A DNA stretch of 64,000 nt from Hymenoscyphus infarciens. Taxonomy: Eukaryota > Ascomycota > Leotiomycetes > Helotiales > Helotiaceae. Position 1 is the first letter of the stretch; each line of letters starts with the position of its first letter. Below, one piece after another: positions 22,529 to 35,580 of this stretch. A program made the position numbers and the translations under genes. The DNA lies in assembly GCA_001414345.1 (NCBI GenBank), contig LLCB01000193.1, forward strand, positions 49,081 to 113,080. Direction: 5' to 3'. Under the pieces are notes generated by a model. The model saw nothing but the letters and a program-made list of their open reading frames with translations. It was not told where the DNA came from and did not search any database.

Positions 22529-24381
22529 ATGTGGTCTTTAATGTTTACCTTATTGGCTTTTGCCTCCCAAGCTCTCGCCATCTGGCCTGCGCCAGCCTCT
22601 ATCTCGACTGGCACTACCGCCTTGTGGATCTCTCCAGATATCAAAGTTACCTATAAAGGTGAAAGCGTATGGTGGTCTCCTTTCTATGATAACATTTGGA
22701 GCGGTTTAACTGAGCAATTTTCCCATTTACAGTCTTCTTCTTACGCCGCCGGTACCAGCCATGGATTCTCCAGCCGTGACATCGTCCAAAAGGGTATCAA
22801 CCGCGCCATGGCAACTCTGTTCAAGCAAAGTTTCGTTCCCTGGAAGCTTCATCCTCGCAATGAGCTCGCCAAGTTCGAGCCCAGCATTGACGGCCAGAAG
22901 AACTACGTCACCAGCCTCACCATCACCCAGACTGGAAGCGACAACAGCTCCAACTTTAAGCCTTTGGCTGGCGAGGTCGACGAGTCCTACAACCTAACCC
23001 TCAGCAATGAAGGCGCTGCCACCATCACCGCCAAATCTGCCCAGGGACTCTTGCACGGTCTTCAAACCTTCATCCAGTTGTTCTACCAACACTCTTCTCG
23101 CAAGGGTGGCATTTACACTGTCCTCGCACCAGTCGCAATCTCTGACGCACCCACGTTCAAGCACCGTGGTCTGAATATGGATGTCGCCCGAAACTGGTTC
23201 CCAGTCGAACACATTCTCAGAACCATTGACGCCATTTCATGGAACAAGTTCAACAGAATCCATCTTCACATGACCGATGCTCAATCATGGCCTATGGATA
23301 TTCCTTCAATCCCTGAGCTTTCTGCAAATGGTGCTTACCAGACTGGACTGTCCTACACCCCCGATGACATTCGTAACATCCAAACCTACGCCATCGAACG
23401 TGGTGTCGAAGTCATTATTGAGTTTGACATGCCAGGCCACACTACATCCATTGGTCTCTCCTTTCCGGAGCTTATTGCGGCTGATGGTGCACAACCATGG
23501 GACACGTACTGCAACGAGCCACCTTGTGGTTCATTGAAGCTCAATGAGCCAGCTGTAGGCGAATTTCTGGAAAAGCTATTCGACGATGTTTTGCCAAGAG
23601 TTGCACCGTACTCCGCTTATTTCCACACTGGCGGAGACGAGGTCAACAAAAACACATACTTATTGGATGACACCGTCAAGTCGAACGATAGCGCCGTCAT
23701 TGGGCCTCTCATCCAGAAGCTCGTGGACCGCAACCACGCTCAATTGAGAGCTGCTGGCGTCACACCTATCGTATGGGAAGAGATGCTCTTGGACTGGAAC
23801 CTTACCCTTGGTGAGGACGTCGTTGTACAGACTTGGTTGAGTGATGAGAGTGTTGCTGCTACTACTGGAAAGGGCCACAAGGTCTTGGCCGGTAATTACA
23901 ACCTCTGGGTAAGTTCTCAATCCGTCTTTCCATTATTACCTCACAGCTAACAATATCACAGTATCTCGATTGCGGAAAGGGTCAATGGCTCAACTTCGGT
24001 GAAGGAGCTTCCTTCCAAAAATACTACCCCTTCCCAGATTACTGTTCCCCAACCAAGAACTGGCGTCTCGTCTACTCGTACGACCCCCTCGCCGGTGTCC
24101 CAGCAAACGAAACCCACCTAGTTCTCGGTGGTGAAGTCCACATCTGGAGTGAACAAACCGACCCCGTCAACCTCGACGACATGGTCTGGCCACGAGCAAG
24201 CGCCGCAGGAGAAGTCCTCTGGTCCGGACGACACGATGCCGCTGGCAACAACCGAACCCAAATCGATGCCAGTCCCCGACTTGCTGAGATGAGAGAGCGA
24301 ATGGTTAGTCGGGGCATTGGAGCTGGGCCTGTGCAGATGGTTCATTGCACGCAACATAATGGCACTGAATGTGCCCTATGA
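22529..24381 (+). CDS. nagA: Secreted beta-N-acetylhexosaminidase, GH20
   Basis: Exons 22529-23908 and 23962-24381 (53-nt intron, GTAAGT..CAG) give 599 aa. Residues 1-17 (MWSLMFTLLAFASQALA) form a signal peptide with an Ala-X-Ala cut. An N-terminal GH20b-like domain is followed by the catalytic barrel. The block HRGLNMDVARNWFPV, the catalytic pair in GGDEVN (Asp370, Glu371) and the C-terminal WLNFGEG and EVLWSGR regions are typical. The enzyme removes terminal GlcNAc from chitin oligomers outside the cell, supplying chitin turnover and autolysis. Length is close to the Aspergillus NagA type of about 600 aa. Several N-glycosylation sequons (NSS, NLT) are present. The C-terminus keeps Cys residues likely to form a disulfide. 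Confidence 0.94.
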
Positions 24382-26018
24382 AAAAAAAATTCCTTTCCTG
24401 TTTATCCTTAATTTTCTTCTCGGGGTGGCATTCCTTACGAGGGGGGTCACCATTCTGCATAGGCGACGGCGTCATCCTCATTTGGCGTAGAGTAAAACTG
24501 GGGGTTTGATTTTTCCTGATGGATTTTGTGTTGGGATTGGTAGTCTAGTTTGGCTATATGCATACATCCTTACTCTTGTCCTGGGTGTTCGGGTGGTGTG
24601 GGTTGCAGTCGATTTGCGTTGCACTCATCCTGCAATCAATCAAAAAATGAAAAATAAATAAAGTGGGATCTTCAATTGCATCGTAGTGTTGTGATCCGAG
24701 TGTTTGCTAGCAACAGGTACTCTATCGTGACCTTGTCAATGAGGTAAGCTTCCTGGATTATTCGAGATCCATCCCATCATACACAATCAACTTGGATCCT
24801 CACGCGCGATCGATCATGTTAGCTCGTCATCTTGAATGAGCGGTAACGGCCTTTCGGACGATGCCTTGGTATGGCAATGGCGGTACCTATCACTGCATTG
24901 GAAGTTTACACATTCCCTGGACACGTTGTGTGATTATACCAACTGCACTCGACCTAAATCTTGTATCCCGCGGTGCTCTAATGAAACCAGAAACCAAGAT
25001 CCAGAAGGACGGAACAGTCGTTCATAGGGCAGCCTGGTAGGAGCGTGTAAGTGTGGGGTGTGTAAGTTGGACACCAGATCTAGGTGGTGTTTTTATTTAT
25101 TTGTTCTTTGTCATTCTTTGTATTTCCCGGTCATTTGCATACTCGATCGAGTACTAGTACCGCACAAGTGAGAGGTCACCAGGTCGTGGCATCGTGTGAA
25201 GGACATTTGTTCTCCGAGTATGAGGTTTAGGTAGGGATTCGAGGATGTACAACCTGACCGTTTATCGGATCATTTTTTTCATTCCTTGATATACCGTAGA
25301 TGAAGACTTGTTTTTTCTTTGTCTTTTCGGGTTGTTGATTCTTTGAGTATAAGCAAGTACTCGAGTACGGTGTTTTCTTTCTTTAATCGTTTTACCGTCA
25401 CGTATTTACTTGTTGGTATTAAGCTGATGGTGGTTCGGTCCCCATATTTCCCCGTCTCCGATCCCGTCTCCCCGTGAGGGTACGGTTGACGGGGAGGCAG
25501 TCCCCCCTCATTCTTACCCCACACTTCACATGCTGGGTCCTCGGCTTCTTATCGTTTATGAAAAAGTCGTCGATTTTCGTCTCCTGAATACTACCAGGAG
25601 GTTGGGGACTCGAGAGCCATGGAACGATTCGTTTCACTAAGAGAACTAAGAAAATAGTTGGGAGGAAGAGTGGGAGTTTTTGATTGTTTTAGGGCGCTTG
25701 CACCAGTGCTTGGGGAGGATTTCAGGGATCTTTGATGCACCTCGTCTTCGATGCGAGCTCTTGGTAATGGATGCTGGGATGCAGCTTGAACATGGCTAAA
25801 TATAAATATTGCTCCGACCGCATTCCGCGGGGTCCAAGGTGTGTCGGTGTCGGTTTTGTATATTTCGTCCTCTATCTTTCTCTTTTTGCTATTTAAAGTT
25901 TGTTGAATAAACGTTCGTTGGATCGAGTACGAGTACGTTCACTTGATTGGAGCTCGATTGATTTGTATTACCACCCTATAACGATACACAATACCGCCAT
26001 CCTTACCAAGCCGACGTC
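24382..26018. other. Intergenic 1.6 kb, P450 upstream region with GAGTAC motifs
   Basis: Contains the GH20 3' flank and the region upstream of the P450 gene. The words CGATCGAGTACTAGTACC (25144-25161), the 12-bp palindrome GTACTCGAGTAC (25357-25368) and GATCGAGTACGAGTACG (25921-25937) share a GAGTAC core. They may be regulator sites, but no factor is known to me. No gene recognised. Confidence 0.4.
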
Positions 26019-27763
26019 ATGATTGAAGCTCTCTTTGAACGCTGCTCTCCAAAGCATTTGGTGGTTGTCATTGTTGGACTCTTCACAGTATGGCGTATCA
26101 CTCGACGAATCTCCGAGGAAATCAAAATACAACGTCTCGGAGGACATACTCGACGGGTCAAGACATGGCTTCCCTTTGGTAAATCTTGACATCCCTCAAC
26201 CAAAACTAGGCCAAGCAGCTAACAAAACACTCGCAGGTGCTGATATTATCTACGAAGCTGTCAAAGGAACAATCAAACACAAAAATCTCGAAACATGGAA
26301 CAGCTGGTTCACAACACCCCAAGGAAACCTCTCCTACACCGTCGAAGCAAAACCCGCCGGTCGTCGAATAGTCTTCACGGCCGACCCCGAAAACATAAAA
26401 GCCATCCTCGCGACCCAATTCGCCTCCTACGGAAAAGGCGAGCCCTTCCACGAAGAATGGAAAGAGTTCTTGGGTGATTCGATATTCACAACTGATTCAG
26501 ATCAATGGCATGACTCTCGACAACTCATTCGACCTCAATTTATAAAGGATCGTGTTAGTGATTTGGATGTATTTGAGGAACATGTGCAGATTCTTATGCG
26601 GAAGATGAAGGAGGAAGGAAGGACTTGGGATGGGAAGGATGGGCAGCCTTTTGATGTTAGTGATATGTTGTTTAGGTATACGCTGGATGCTGCGACGCAC
26701 TTTTTGTTTGGGAATAGTGCGGATAGTTTGGAGAAGCCGGAGCAGGAGTTTGCGCATGCTTTTGGGGAGGTGCAGAGGTGGCAGAACTATTTTTCGAGGG
26801 CTGGGTGCGTTTCCTATCTTCCTAAGGTTGTGTGTGGGGTCTTGCTAATAAGTGTAAGACCGTTCAAATTTCTCGTCCCAAGAGGCCCGTTTAGAAAAAG
26901 TCTCAAAATCCTAAACGAATTCGTCAATCCCTTCGTCGACCAAGTACTTAAACTCTCTCCTGAGGAACTCGCCACCAAAACGAAGTCCGATCAAGGTTAC
27001 ACTTTCCTCCACGCCCTTGCAGGGTTCACACGCGATAGAACAGTTCTCCGTGATCAACTCGTTGCGGTCCTCCTAGCTGGTCGTGATACAACTGCTTCAA
27101 CCTTATCATGGACCTTTTACGAACTCGCACGATATCCGGAAATTGTAAAGAAGTTGCGAAGGGAGATTATTGAAAGAGTTGGGTTGAATAGAGCTCCTAC
27201 TTATGATGATTTGAAGAATATGAAATACCTTCAAGTAACCTCTCCCCCCTTTCCAATTTCCGACCCCTTTTAACACCATTCTCTCACAGAACATAATGCA
27301 CGAAACCCTCCGTCTCTACCCCTCCGTTCCCTTCAACGTCCGTCTCGCTCTAACCGACACAACCCTCCCCCATGGCGGCGGACCCGACGGCCTCTCTCCT
27401 ATGGGAATTTTAAAAGATACACCCATCGGCTACTCCACAATCATAATGCAACGACGATCCGATCTCACACCCGATTCCCTCTCCTTCCGTCCTGAAAGAT
27501 GGGAAACCTGGCAACCAAAACCCTGGCAATATATCCCATTTAATGGCGGACCGAGAATCTGTATTGGTCAGCAGTTTGCACTTACGGAAATGGGTTACAC
27601 TCTTGTGAGGATTTTCCAGAGGTTTGAGAGAGTGGAAAATCATATGGACGAGGTTGATGGGGGGAGTCCTTGTTTGAAGGCTGAGATTGTTTTGCAGCCT
27701 GGGCAGGGGGTTTTTGTTGGGTTTTTTGAGGGGAAGGAGGAGGCAGATGATGAGAAGAAGTGA
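26019..27763 (+). CDS. Cytochrome P450, CYP52-like (fatty acid/alkane hydroxylase clade)
   Basis: Four exons, 26019-26178, 26237-26804, 26859-27234 and 27290-27763, give 525 aa. I start at the ATG at 26019, which supplies the membrane anchor (HLVVVIVGLFTVW, residues 13-25). Introns 1 and 3 are ordinary; intron 2 (54 nt, GTGCGT..AAG) keeps the frame open and was called because its removal restores RAGPFKFLVPRGPFRKSL. Motifs: I-helix AGRDTTAST, ExxR in ETLRLYPSVP, and the haem loop FNGGPRICIGQQFA with Cys459. The haem loop and the NVR after ExxR are typical of CYP52 and relatives, which omega-hydroxylate alkanes and fatty acids at the endoplasmic reticulum. Substrate is inferred from family only. 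No reductase or cluster genes lie next to it. Confidence 0.88.
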
Positions 27764-30700
27764 TTGCCTTGGAGAGGTTTGGTGGGGTTTTGGTTGTTTA
27801 TGGTGTATTAATGTTTCAGCTGGTAAATAGGGGAACACTTAGCTCATTCAATTTTGTTAATTTTTCAACATGCGTTGCTCCTTGACAAGCGAGCGTGAAA
27901 TTGGTAGGGACTTTGGGGCTAAGTGAGCTGGGTGAAGATCAAGTAGCAAGCTTTCCCCAAGCCCTCGCGTAATCTCTGAGTCGATACTTATAGCAAGGGA
28001 GAGCAGTGGAGGATAATCAAGGGTGTCTTTTAGTTTAAGCGAGCTTTCCTTTGCTTGACTCTTTCTTGTTGCTCATCGCAATTTTCAGGGGTAGTGCTTC
28101 AGGAGAACTTCAAGCGAGAGTTTAAACCTCTACGGTTTCATACGTCCAAACTTTCTAGAGATCATATAAAACCCCTCTTAAAAGATATGGACAAGACTGG
28201 CCTCACCTTTAAGATTCTTTCTATCGAGTTCTATGTAAATGCTGGGAAATTCTAGGTATGGAGTTTCTAACAGGTGTATTTTTCGCAGATTTGATGGATA
28301 TAGGGCGTACCTTTCAGGATATAGGGTCTACCTTTCAAGGATCTTGATGAACACACCTGGTACTATTCATGACAACCTCTTGAATCTCAACAGCAGTTTC
28401 AACAACACCGGAATCAACAGTAGGATGCAGAAGGACAATTACTATGATAACAACGACAAACTCTAATTCGAAACTTATATGGTAAGCGGCAATAGAATCA
28501 AAGACCCACCACTTAAGAAGCCCGTAGAACCAGAAAAAAAATTCGTGCACTTTGAATATAAGTTTTCTTGATGCGTTCCCCTGCGCTACGTTTGTCAGCT
28601 CTTCTGTGTGTTCTCATGTGAGGATAGCTTCGTTAAGAGATATGTTGAGTTGTTCGTTGGATATTTTGTGATTGTTAAGTAGAGTTTTAGTGTGCATAAG
28701 TAGATGTAGGAAAGAGAGTGGTGTTAAAAGGGGGTTTACACTTGTAGTGCAGGAGTAGTGACGATACTGGGAGTTCAACTCATCAGGGAAACATCCAGAA
28801 GAGTTAGAATAACCTCGGATGATGATGATATGAGTAGGCAGGCTAAAGCCATATTTTCAACTAATTCCACATCTTGCTTGTGAACGTATTTTCTTATCGA
28901 GAGAAGTACAAAAGGAGCACCTTAAATCCAGAAGGTGGTTGGACTTGTGCAGGTTCATTCCCAGGGGTCGAGTGCTGAGGGTTCTCGAAGTTGGATTTTA
29001 TTTGTGTTTCGTAAATCTAGGCTACTCTATAATATAATCCGAGGAGCATAGTTCAATTTAATGTTTATGTTGTCTTCTCAGACTTCGAATTTGCGCACTC
29101 GATGAACACAATTTCTGCTTGGCTAATAACGACATAGAAGTGATGTACTGTTTGTTCTGGTATACTTTATACACTAACACCAGAGTTGGCCAATCACGCT
29201 ACTGTTTTGCAGTCAAGTAGCAAGGCTAGCTATTAAACTACATTACTCGTGAATATTTAATTAATTGAGTTATGCTTTAACAGTAGCGAGTGTTAAATAC
29301 TTTTCCGAGTAGCGTTTAATACGAGTTGATGAAATATATAATTGGTTAAAGCATCACAGGGCGGACAAGATCAACCTGCGAAATAGCAGATGAGAGGTGC
29401 GATATTTCCATGTCAGTCCAGTAAGCAATGTCATCGTTAGGGAAACCAAAAACCGAACAATCGACACTGCATGAATTGTAGAAACATAACACGACCTAGC
29501 AGTGATCTAGCACGTCGTTCTACTCAGGCGAGCTACGAAAGTAGTTCGTTCTATTCTGGCAGATTCTGGCAATGCAAAGCGGCAAGCAGGCCTGAACCTT
29601 GGGCAAAGTGCCTTCCTTTCCCAACCACCACTCACTTGTTCTGCGTGGGGAAGGGATAAGAACCAGGAGGGGGCCCGTTCCCCGACCCGCTTGATCTCAC
29701 CTTATAGAACGTATTATCTGAACCTACAAACTCGATGCAATCCTCATGCCTATACAACCAAGCCAATAAGCACAAGTAAATAAAATTCGACTTCTGCCCT
29801 TAAACTTCACACCACATAGTTCACGGAATTATCCTCAACGCCAACAACACGCTACCCAAAACACGACTACATCAACCGAAGCTCATTTCACCACAACGCC
29901 TCCAACTTTACTTCTACTTTGGTGATGTATACGAAAATGAATGCTTCAAAAAAAAAAAACACCAAGATAGATACAAGTAAACAAATTTGTGCAAACGAAA
30001 GAATATACTAATAAGAGTCACTACTAAGTGATAAACAAGAAGGAAGATATTGCGGGTGAAATTGTACCTCGAAGCTGCAAGCTGAGAATCCAACAAGGAG
30101 AACCCAAACACCAATGCAGGACTGGGAAGAACAGGGGGCTGGGATTGATGCTGGTGTGAGGCGTTGTTGAACTCTGTGTTTTGGGTCAATGGTCGAATGG
30201 TATGATAGGAGCTATGGTGTTGATTTTGTGTATGGGTTCATTGCTGGCTGCATGGAGGCAAGCTTGATGCTGGTAGGAGGATTTTTGGTGCTCATCATCG
30301 TATGGAGTTGAGGAAAGATATAAGAGTCTCCGTCGTCATTCTAGGTACACCTCAGTATCGTACTAAAATGCCTCGAATATCTATGCGAGCGGGTTCAAAT
30401 CATCGACTTTCAAGTTGATTGCTCTAGGATCGAGAGCACAATATCTTCCCATGGATGTGCGCAGAAAGATGATGGAGATTCTTACAACTCGATTTCGTTA
30501 GTGGTGTACTCAGCTACCCCTTACCCCTTCCACTACGCCACTCAACCACCCCCAATACACCCCACAAATCACTTCACAGACTCCCAAAGAACCACCTAAA
30601 TTAATCATCTTGTTATTCACACTCTTCACACTCAACTATCTACCACTCCCATCCTCCCATGACTAGCAGACAGCCTACCACAAAAGACGAACAAGATCTG

Positions 30701-31079
30701 CCTCCCCCACCCACCGCCTTCACGCAAACGAAGAAAAATAGGAGAGGAAAACTCTAGGAAGCAAAGTAAGGTCTATCTCTATTCGCTTCCACCCTTAATT
30801 TACTTTCCCATTCCATTCCACTCATTACGACTTAAAGAAGCACCCTCCAAAGCGCGCCCCTAAACACTTCGCAACCCCAACTCCAGAACCCAGCCCCCAC
30901 AAACAAAGCACCCAATCGCAAACCCAAGTACCATCTAGAAAGCACAGATATCAAGACTCCCGCCCCTTCATCTAAAAAGACAAAATTCTTATCATCTTCT
31001 CTTCGTCTTAGCACTATCAGCTCTACTACCCCGTCAAGAAACCCAGTATCAGAAGAAAAATGCAAAGGAAGGAAGAAGC
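27764..31079. other. Intergenic 3.3 kb, no gene recognised
   Basis: A long spacer between the P450 gene and the FUN30 3' end. It includes short frames around 28055-28470, 29471-29660 and 29914-30189 (minus), none with a domain. From about 30500 the plus strand is C/A-rich. A short ATG frame at 30659 (32 codons) has a plausible leader but ends at a TAG with no donor, so it is not called. Confidence 0.4.
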
Positions 31080-34000
31080 TCAAACAAGCATCCCATCTTC
31101 CTCATCCTTCTTTGCTTTCCCCTTCCCATTGGCCTTCCCCTGACTAGCAACCATATCAACAATGCTTTTCTGTCGTGCAGGAAGCTTCTCCTTATCGCCC
31201 TTCTTCTTATTCTCCTTCTTCATCTCCTTCTTCATCTCCTTCTTCTCATCCTTCTCCTCATCCTTCTTCTCCTCATGCACCACCTCCTCAATAACACCAT
31301 CATCTCCAGCCATCCCCTCCAACAACATCTTAGAGACAGCCTTTTCACCAGCTAAATCAGCAGCCGCCTCATCATCCCCCGCCACTCTGCCATCTAACTC
31401 TAGTTTACTCTGTCCAAGCGCATAGATGGCCTCCTCAACCGTCCCCTTAGTAACCAATCTCACAACCTCCACATCCCTCGTCTGCCCAACTCGATGAGCT
31501 CGGTTCTCAGCCTGTCGATCATCCTGAGGATTAAACGAACCATCAAAGATGATAACCTTATTAGCATACATCAAATTAATCCCCGTTCCTCCAGCTTTAG
31601 TAGTAAGAAGGAAGACAGTAATTGAATCATCATCACGGAAGGTATCAATAAGAGATTGTCGTTCGTCAATTTTAGTCGAGCCATCGATACGAGTAAAGTG
31701 GATGAGTGAGGAGTTTAGTACGGCTTCGAGGATATCGAGGACGAGGGCGAATTGGGAGAAGATGAGGACGCGGTCGCCGTTTTCTTTGTATTCTTTTACG
31801 AGCTTGATCATGGATTCTACTTTGCCTGATTTCATCCATTCGAGGTCGGGGACGTCGAAATTGGAAATGCAGGGGTAGTCGTAACACCATGAGTGAAGCC
31901 AAAAATCGGACCCTGATCTCATCTCTTCGATTAGATGTTCTCGCTTGTGGTTCTTGTCGGTTGGGAAGTGGGTGGGTAGCTTCTTCCGTAATATATCAGC
32001 CATAGACTCGATCTTCTCATTGGTGAAATGTCGTCGGAAAAGCATGGGGTGGATAGAAGCCTTTCGGAGTTGCATCAGAGGGTTATTCTCATCATTGGCA
32101 TTCTTTGGGATCTTCGCTCCTTCAACGCGAAGACGAGCGCGCTCTCGAGCTTGGTTGATATGTCCATCATAGATCTTCTTTTGAGTAGGATGTAAGGTGG
32201 AATACTCGACTCGGCATGTCTTGGAAGGAAGATGCTTCAGAACTTGAGCCTTCTTTCGACGAAGGACAAATGGGGTAAGCATGGATCTTGCTCGCGCAAT
32301 TCTCTGGGCTGAAAGTAGGGCAGCATGATCCTTATCGCCAGTCTTTGCCTTGGCCTTGAAGATGTAGTTTAAATCCTCAGCTCGCTCTTGGAAAACAGTG
32401 GGCATGATGAAAGCCAACAAAGCAGCCAGCTCCTGAAGATTGTTTTGCAGGGGAGTACCGGTTAGGAGAAGTCGAAAAGTTGCTGGGATTTTAATGAGAC
32501 CTTGATATCTGAGGGAATTGATGTTCTTCAAGTAATGGCCCTCATCGTACACACAGACCTAAATTAATCAGAAACTATCTACAGTAGGTGAGGAGAGGAG
32601 GCTTGGAAAAATCCAGTAAACTTACGTCGGGCTTGAGATGTCGCATGAATTTATTATCCTCCTTCTTTTGCGCCATATCATATGTCGTGACTACGATATT
32701 GATTGTGTGACGGTTATTCAAAATAGCTTCGGCCATCTCGATTCGTTCCTTTTGAAGACCTGCAACTGTTAGATTGTTTCCTTCAAGACCTGAAGGCGTA
32801 CGTACCATGATAAGGCTCAACTACTAGCTGTGGCGCGAATCGATTACACTCTCGTAACCAATTCTCCAAAGTAGATCCAGGACAAACAACCAAATGAGGA
32901 CCGCTATTGCCATTTTCAACAAGATGAGCCAAAAACGCAATGACCTGACAAGTCTTTCCAAGACCCATCTCATCAGCCAGAATGCAACTCAGCTTTCGTC
33001 TGTACATTAGAGCAAGCCAATTCAGACCGACAACTTGGTAATCTTTCAGCACGCAATCTTCGGCCATCATGTTGGGCTTCTTGAGAAAGTTGACTTGACT
33101 TCGCTTGCGAGTAGCTGTTCGAATCTCATCTTCATCGTTCTTGGGCGATCCATTGCCACTGGTTGGAGACCCAATGCCAGAGTCACGTAAACCCTCCTCC
33201 TCCAGTGAAGTCATTTCGAGTTCACCATCTTTCGAAGCCCCAAAAACATCGAATCCCCAAGTAGCCATCTCCTCTGCTAGTGGTTTACCGAGAGCCTCGC
33301 ATCTCGAGACCAGAATGTCGATTGCTTCGTATCCACTGAACATATCGTGAGCGGTGTCAACAATCTTGTTCCCGATGGGAGCTTTCGTGCTTTTACGTCC
33401 GTTTTTCAAAGGCTTCGAATTCTCAACCGCTCTGGCGACGTCTAGATTTTTGAAAGGACGAGCAGCGACCATCATTTCTGCAATCTCAGCGGTGATACTT
33501 GTAAGTTCTACAAGTTCATCTGCACTGCATGTATTGAGATACTTTAGAAGTCTAGCATCAAGTTCGGGATCATCCTCGGATTCCGTGGCAATTGCAGAGT
33601 CGTCTGTGTCATATTCTTCAACGGCGATAGGCTCATCGTCATCTTCCACTGTAATTGATTTCATAGGTGATGGTTCTCCTGGAGTTGCATTCTTGCGTCC
33701 CTTCATGAGCTTTCTCTTTCTGGGATTGGCGACTGGCGTGGTTGGTCTGTGGCCACCCATGGCTTGTGTAGATGAATATTTGTCTCTGATGGACTTGGTT
33801 GGCATATCCAATCCTCGCTTCATCTGAGGTTCTTGCTTTGCTGGCATTGGCATGGAGAGCTCATCTTCCGAAATTATTTGAACATCAGACACAAGCAAAT
33901 TGATAGCCTCATCCAAACCGCCCCGACACTTCAAAAGAGCTGCTCGTGCAGAGAATATGGTCACTTCGGGCAGCACCATTCGTATCCTATTGATATTGGC

Positions 34001-34891
34001 TCGGATCTCTTCATCTGTAACCTCGCTCATACGAATATCACCGCCAACCGGTTGAGCTCTATCCGGCCTATTCTGCTGTCTCTGTTGTCCCGGTTGATAC
34101 GACGAGTTATTGATAACGGCCTGAAATTTAGCAGCGCCATTCAAGCCAGTACTTCTCGAAGCAAATGCCGTAGGTTTGATGCCATTGACGCTCGATGATC
34201 CAAAAGAACTCTCCACACTTCTTGGTGCAAACGTCGAAGGTTTGATATTTGCCTTGGCCAGTCTGCCATCATCGGAATCGGACTCTCCCCCTTCGAATTT
34301 CGGTCCATCGTCTTCGTCCGAGTCGAGTAAATCGATATAGAATGGCGTAGGTTTGGAAATGATACCGGCAGGTGGTTTATATGCGGTACCCGCAGGTGCC
34401 ATGGCCGAAGCCAGACTGATTCTTGGCGGGGGAACGCCATTCGGCTTCGTCTGGTGGGGTGTAGGTTCATCGCGACCTGTGAATGGGGAAGAAGCTGGGA
34501 CTTGTACAATCGCTGGAGTCGCAGGCGATGACGCAACCCTATCTAGTATCTGGGTCGGCTGAGTCTCGAAGACTGGAGGTCGTCCAAGGATTTGTGTGGG
34601 TTGGGTTTCGAAGGCAGGCTTTCCGAGAATTTGTGTAGGTTGAGTCTCATAACCACTTGTTGGACCCTTTGGAAGTATCTGGGTAGGCTGCGTCTCATGC
34701 GGTTTTTTGGGCGTGTCAGGAACATAACCAGATAGCAACTCATCCCCACTATCCTCCTCTGAGTTGTATCCAGTCACTGCGGGGGAATTGGACGTGGAAT
34801 CGTTGTATCCGCCAGCAGTCTTTTGTCTCTTGACAGCGGGGGAGTTGGGTACCAGCATGCCACCACCTTTGGCGCCAAGGTTGAAGGCCAT
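31080..34891 (-). CDS. FUN30: SNF2-family chromatin remodeller, Fun30/SMARCAD1 type
   Basis: Three exons on the minus strand, 34891-32806, 32759-32626 and 32558-31080, give 1232 aa; introns are 46 and 67 nt and the phases agree. Near the N-terminus the unit ETQPTQIL occurs four times (about residues 64-115). A CUE-like ubiquitin-binding helix bundle follows at about 293-335 (INRIRMVLPEVTIFSARAAL). The ATPase core has the P-loop DEMGLGKT at about 643, DEGH at 745-748, and in the C-lobe LIFSQF, TTKAGGTGINL and the arginine-finger motif RAHRVGQTRDV. CUE plus split SNF2 core defines Fun30, which slides and exchanges histones, supports heterochromatin silencing and promotes DNA end resection. The tail is Lys/Glu-rich. 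The gene is divergent from VMA21 with 689 bp between the starts. Confidence 0.93.
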
Positions 34892-35580
34892 GTTGTGCTG
34901 AATGGATAGCGACGGTGAAAGGACGCGAAAGGTGTGTTGGCAGAGCGAAGCCTATACTGGCAGAGTTGTTTTGGTGGAGGGTAGTCAGCTTTGAATTATG
35001 TTAGGTGGTTGGAGGGGGGTCGCAAAGTTGAAGTTGAGAGTTGCGTCCACTCTACTTTTCCACCTTCACCCACAACCTGCACCAAACACTGCGACGCTAG
35101 ATAGCAAGCCACTAACAAACCAAATCCAGGAGAAAAGCGCACAATGATTCAAATTCAACCAAGAACCTGTGTCAGAACCTGTGTCGCAAGGTTGGTTGCG
35201 GAAAAGGGGGGAGAGGGGTGAATTTCAAAGGTGAACCCTAAAAGCAACAACCTCCTGGGGGAAGGCAAAGAACGGGAGTCCTGAAAAGAATTGACGCTAA
35301 AAAAAACAGCCTTGCACTTTACGCGTGCAGGCGAAGCGCGCAGAGAGAAACACGAAGTCAGCCCCTCCCGTCTCCTCCGCCCTAGCAAAAGTCCAGGGTA
35401 TTATATCAACACTACAACTCACTACCCTCTCTACCAAAAAAGCCATCATCAAAATCCCTCTCATGCACTAGAAGGGAGACCTAAATCCAGTTGCTCTCCT
35501 TCACCACCACTACAAAAGAGAATTGCCCCTTTACAAGCCACGAGCAAAAGCCCCCATCAAAAGCCACCTCATCCATCACC
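34892..35580. promoter_or_regulatory. Divergent FUN30/VMA21 upstream region
   Basis: 689 bp between the two start codons. It contains the FUN30 leader next to 34891 and an A/C-rich VMA21 leader (about 35290-35580) with CACTACAA and CCACTACTAC words. No coding frame is supported. The exact start sites cannot be seen. Confidence 0.4.

Noticed and set aside
30380..30420. A tRNA-like GGTTCAAATC word
   Set aside because: No matching A box or cloverleaf pairing could be made around it.
30659..31150. A possible small spliced gene before the FUN30 3' end
   Set aside because: The ATG frame at 30659 ends after 32 codons without a usable donor; later protein-like stretches are in other frames and overlap FUN30.
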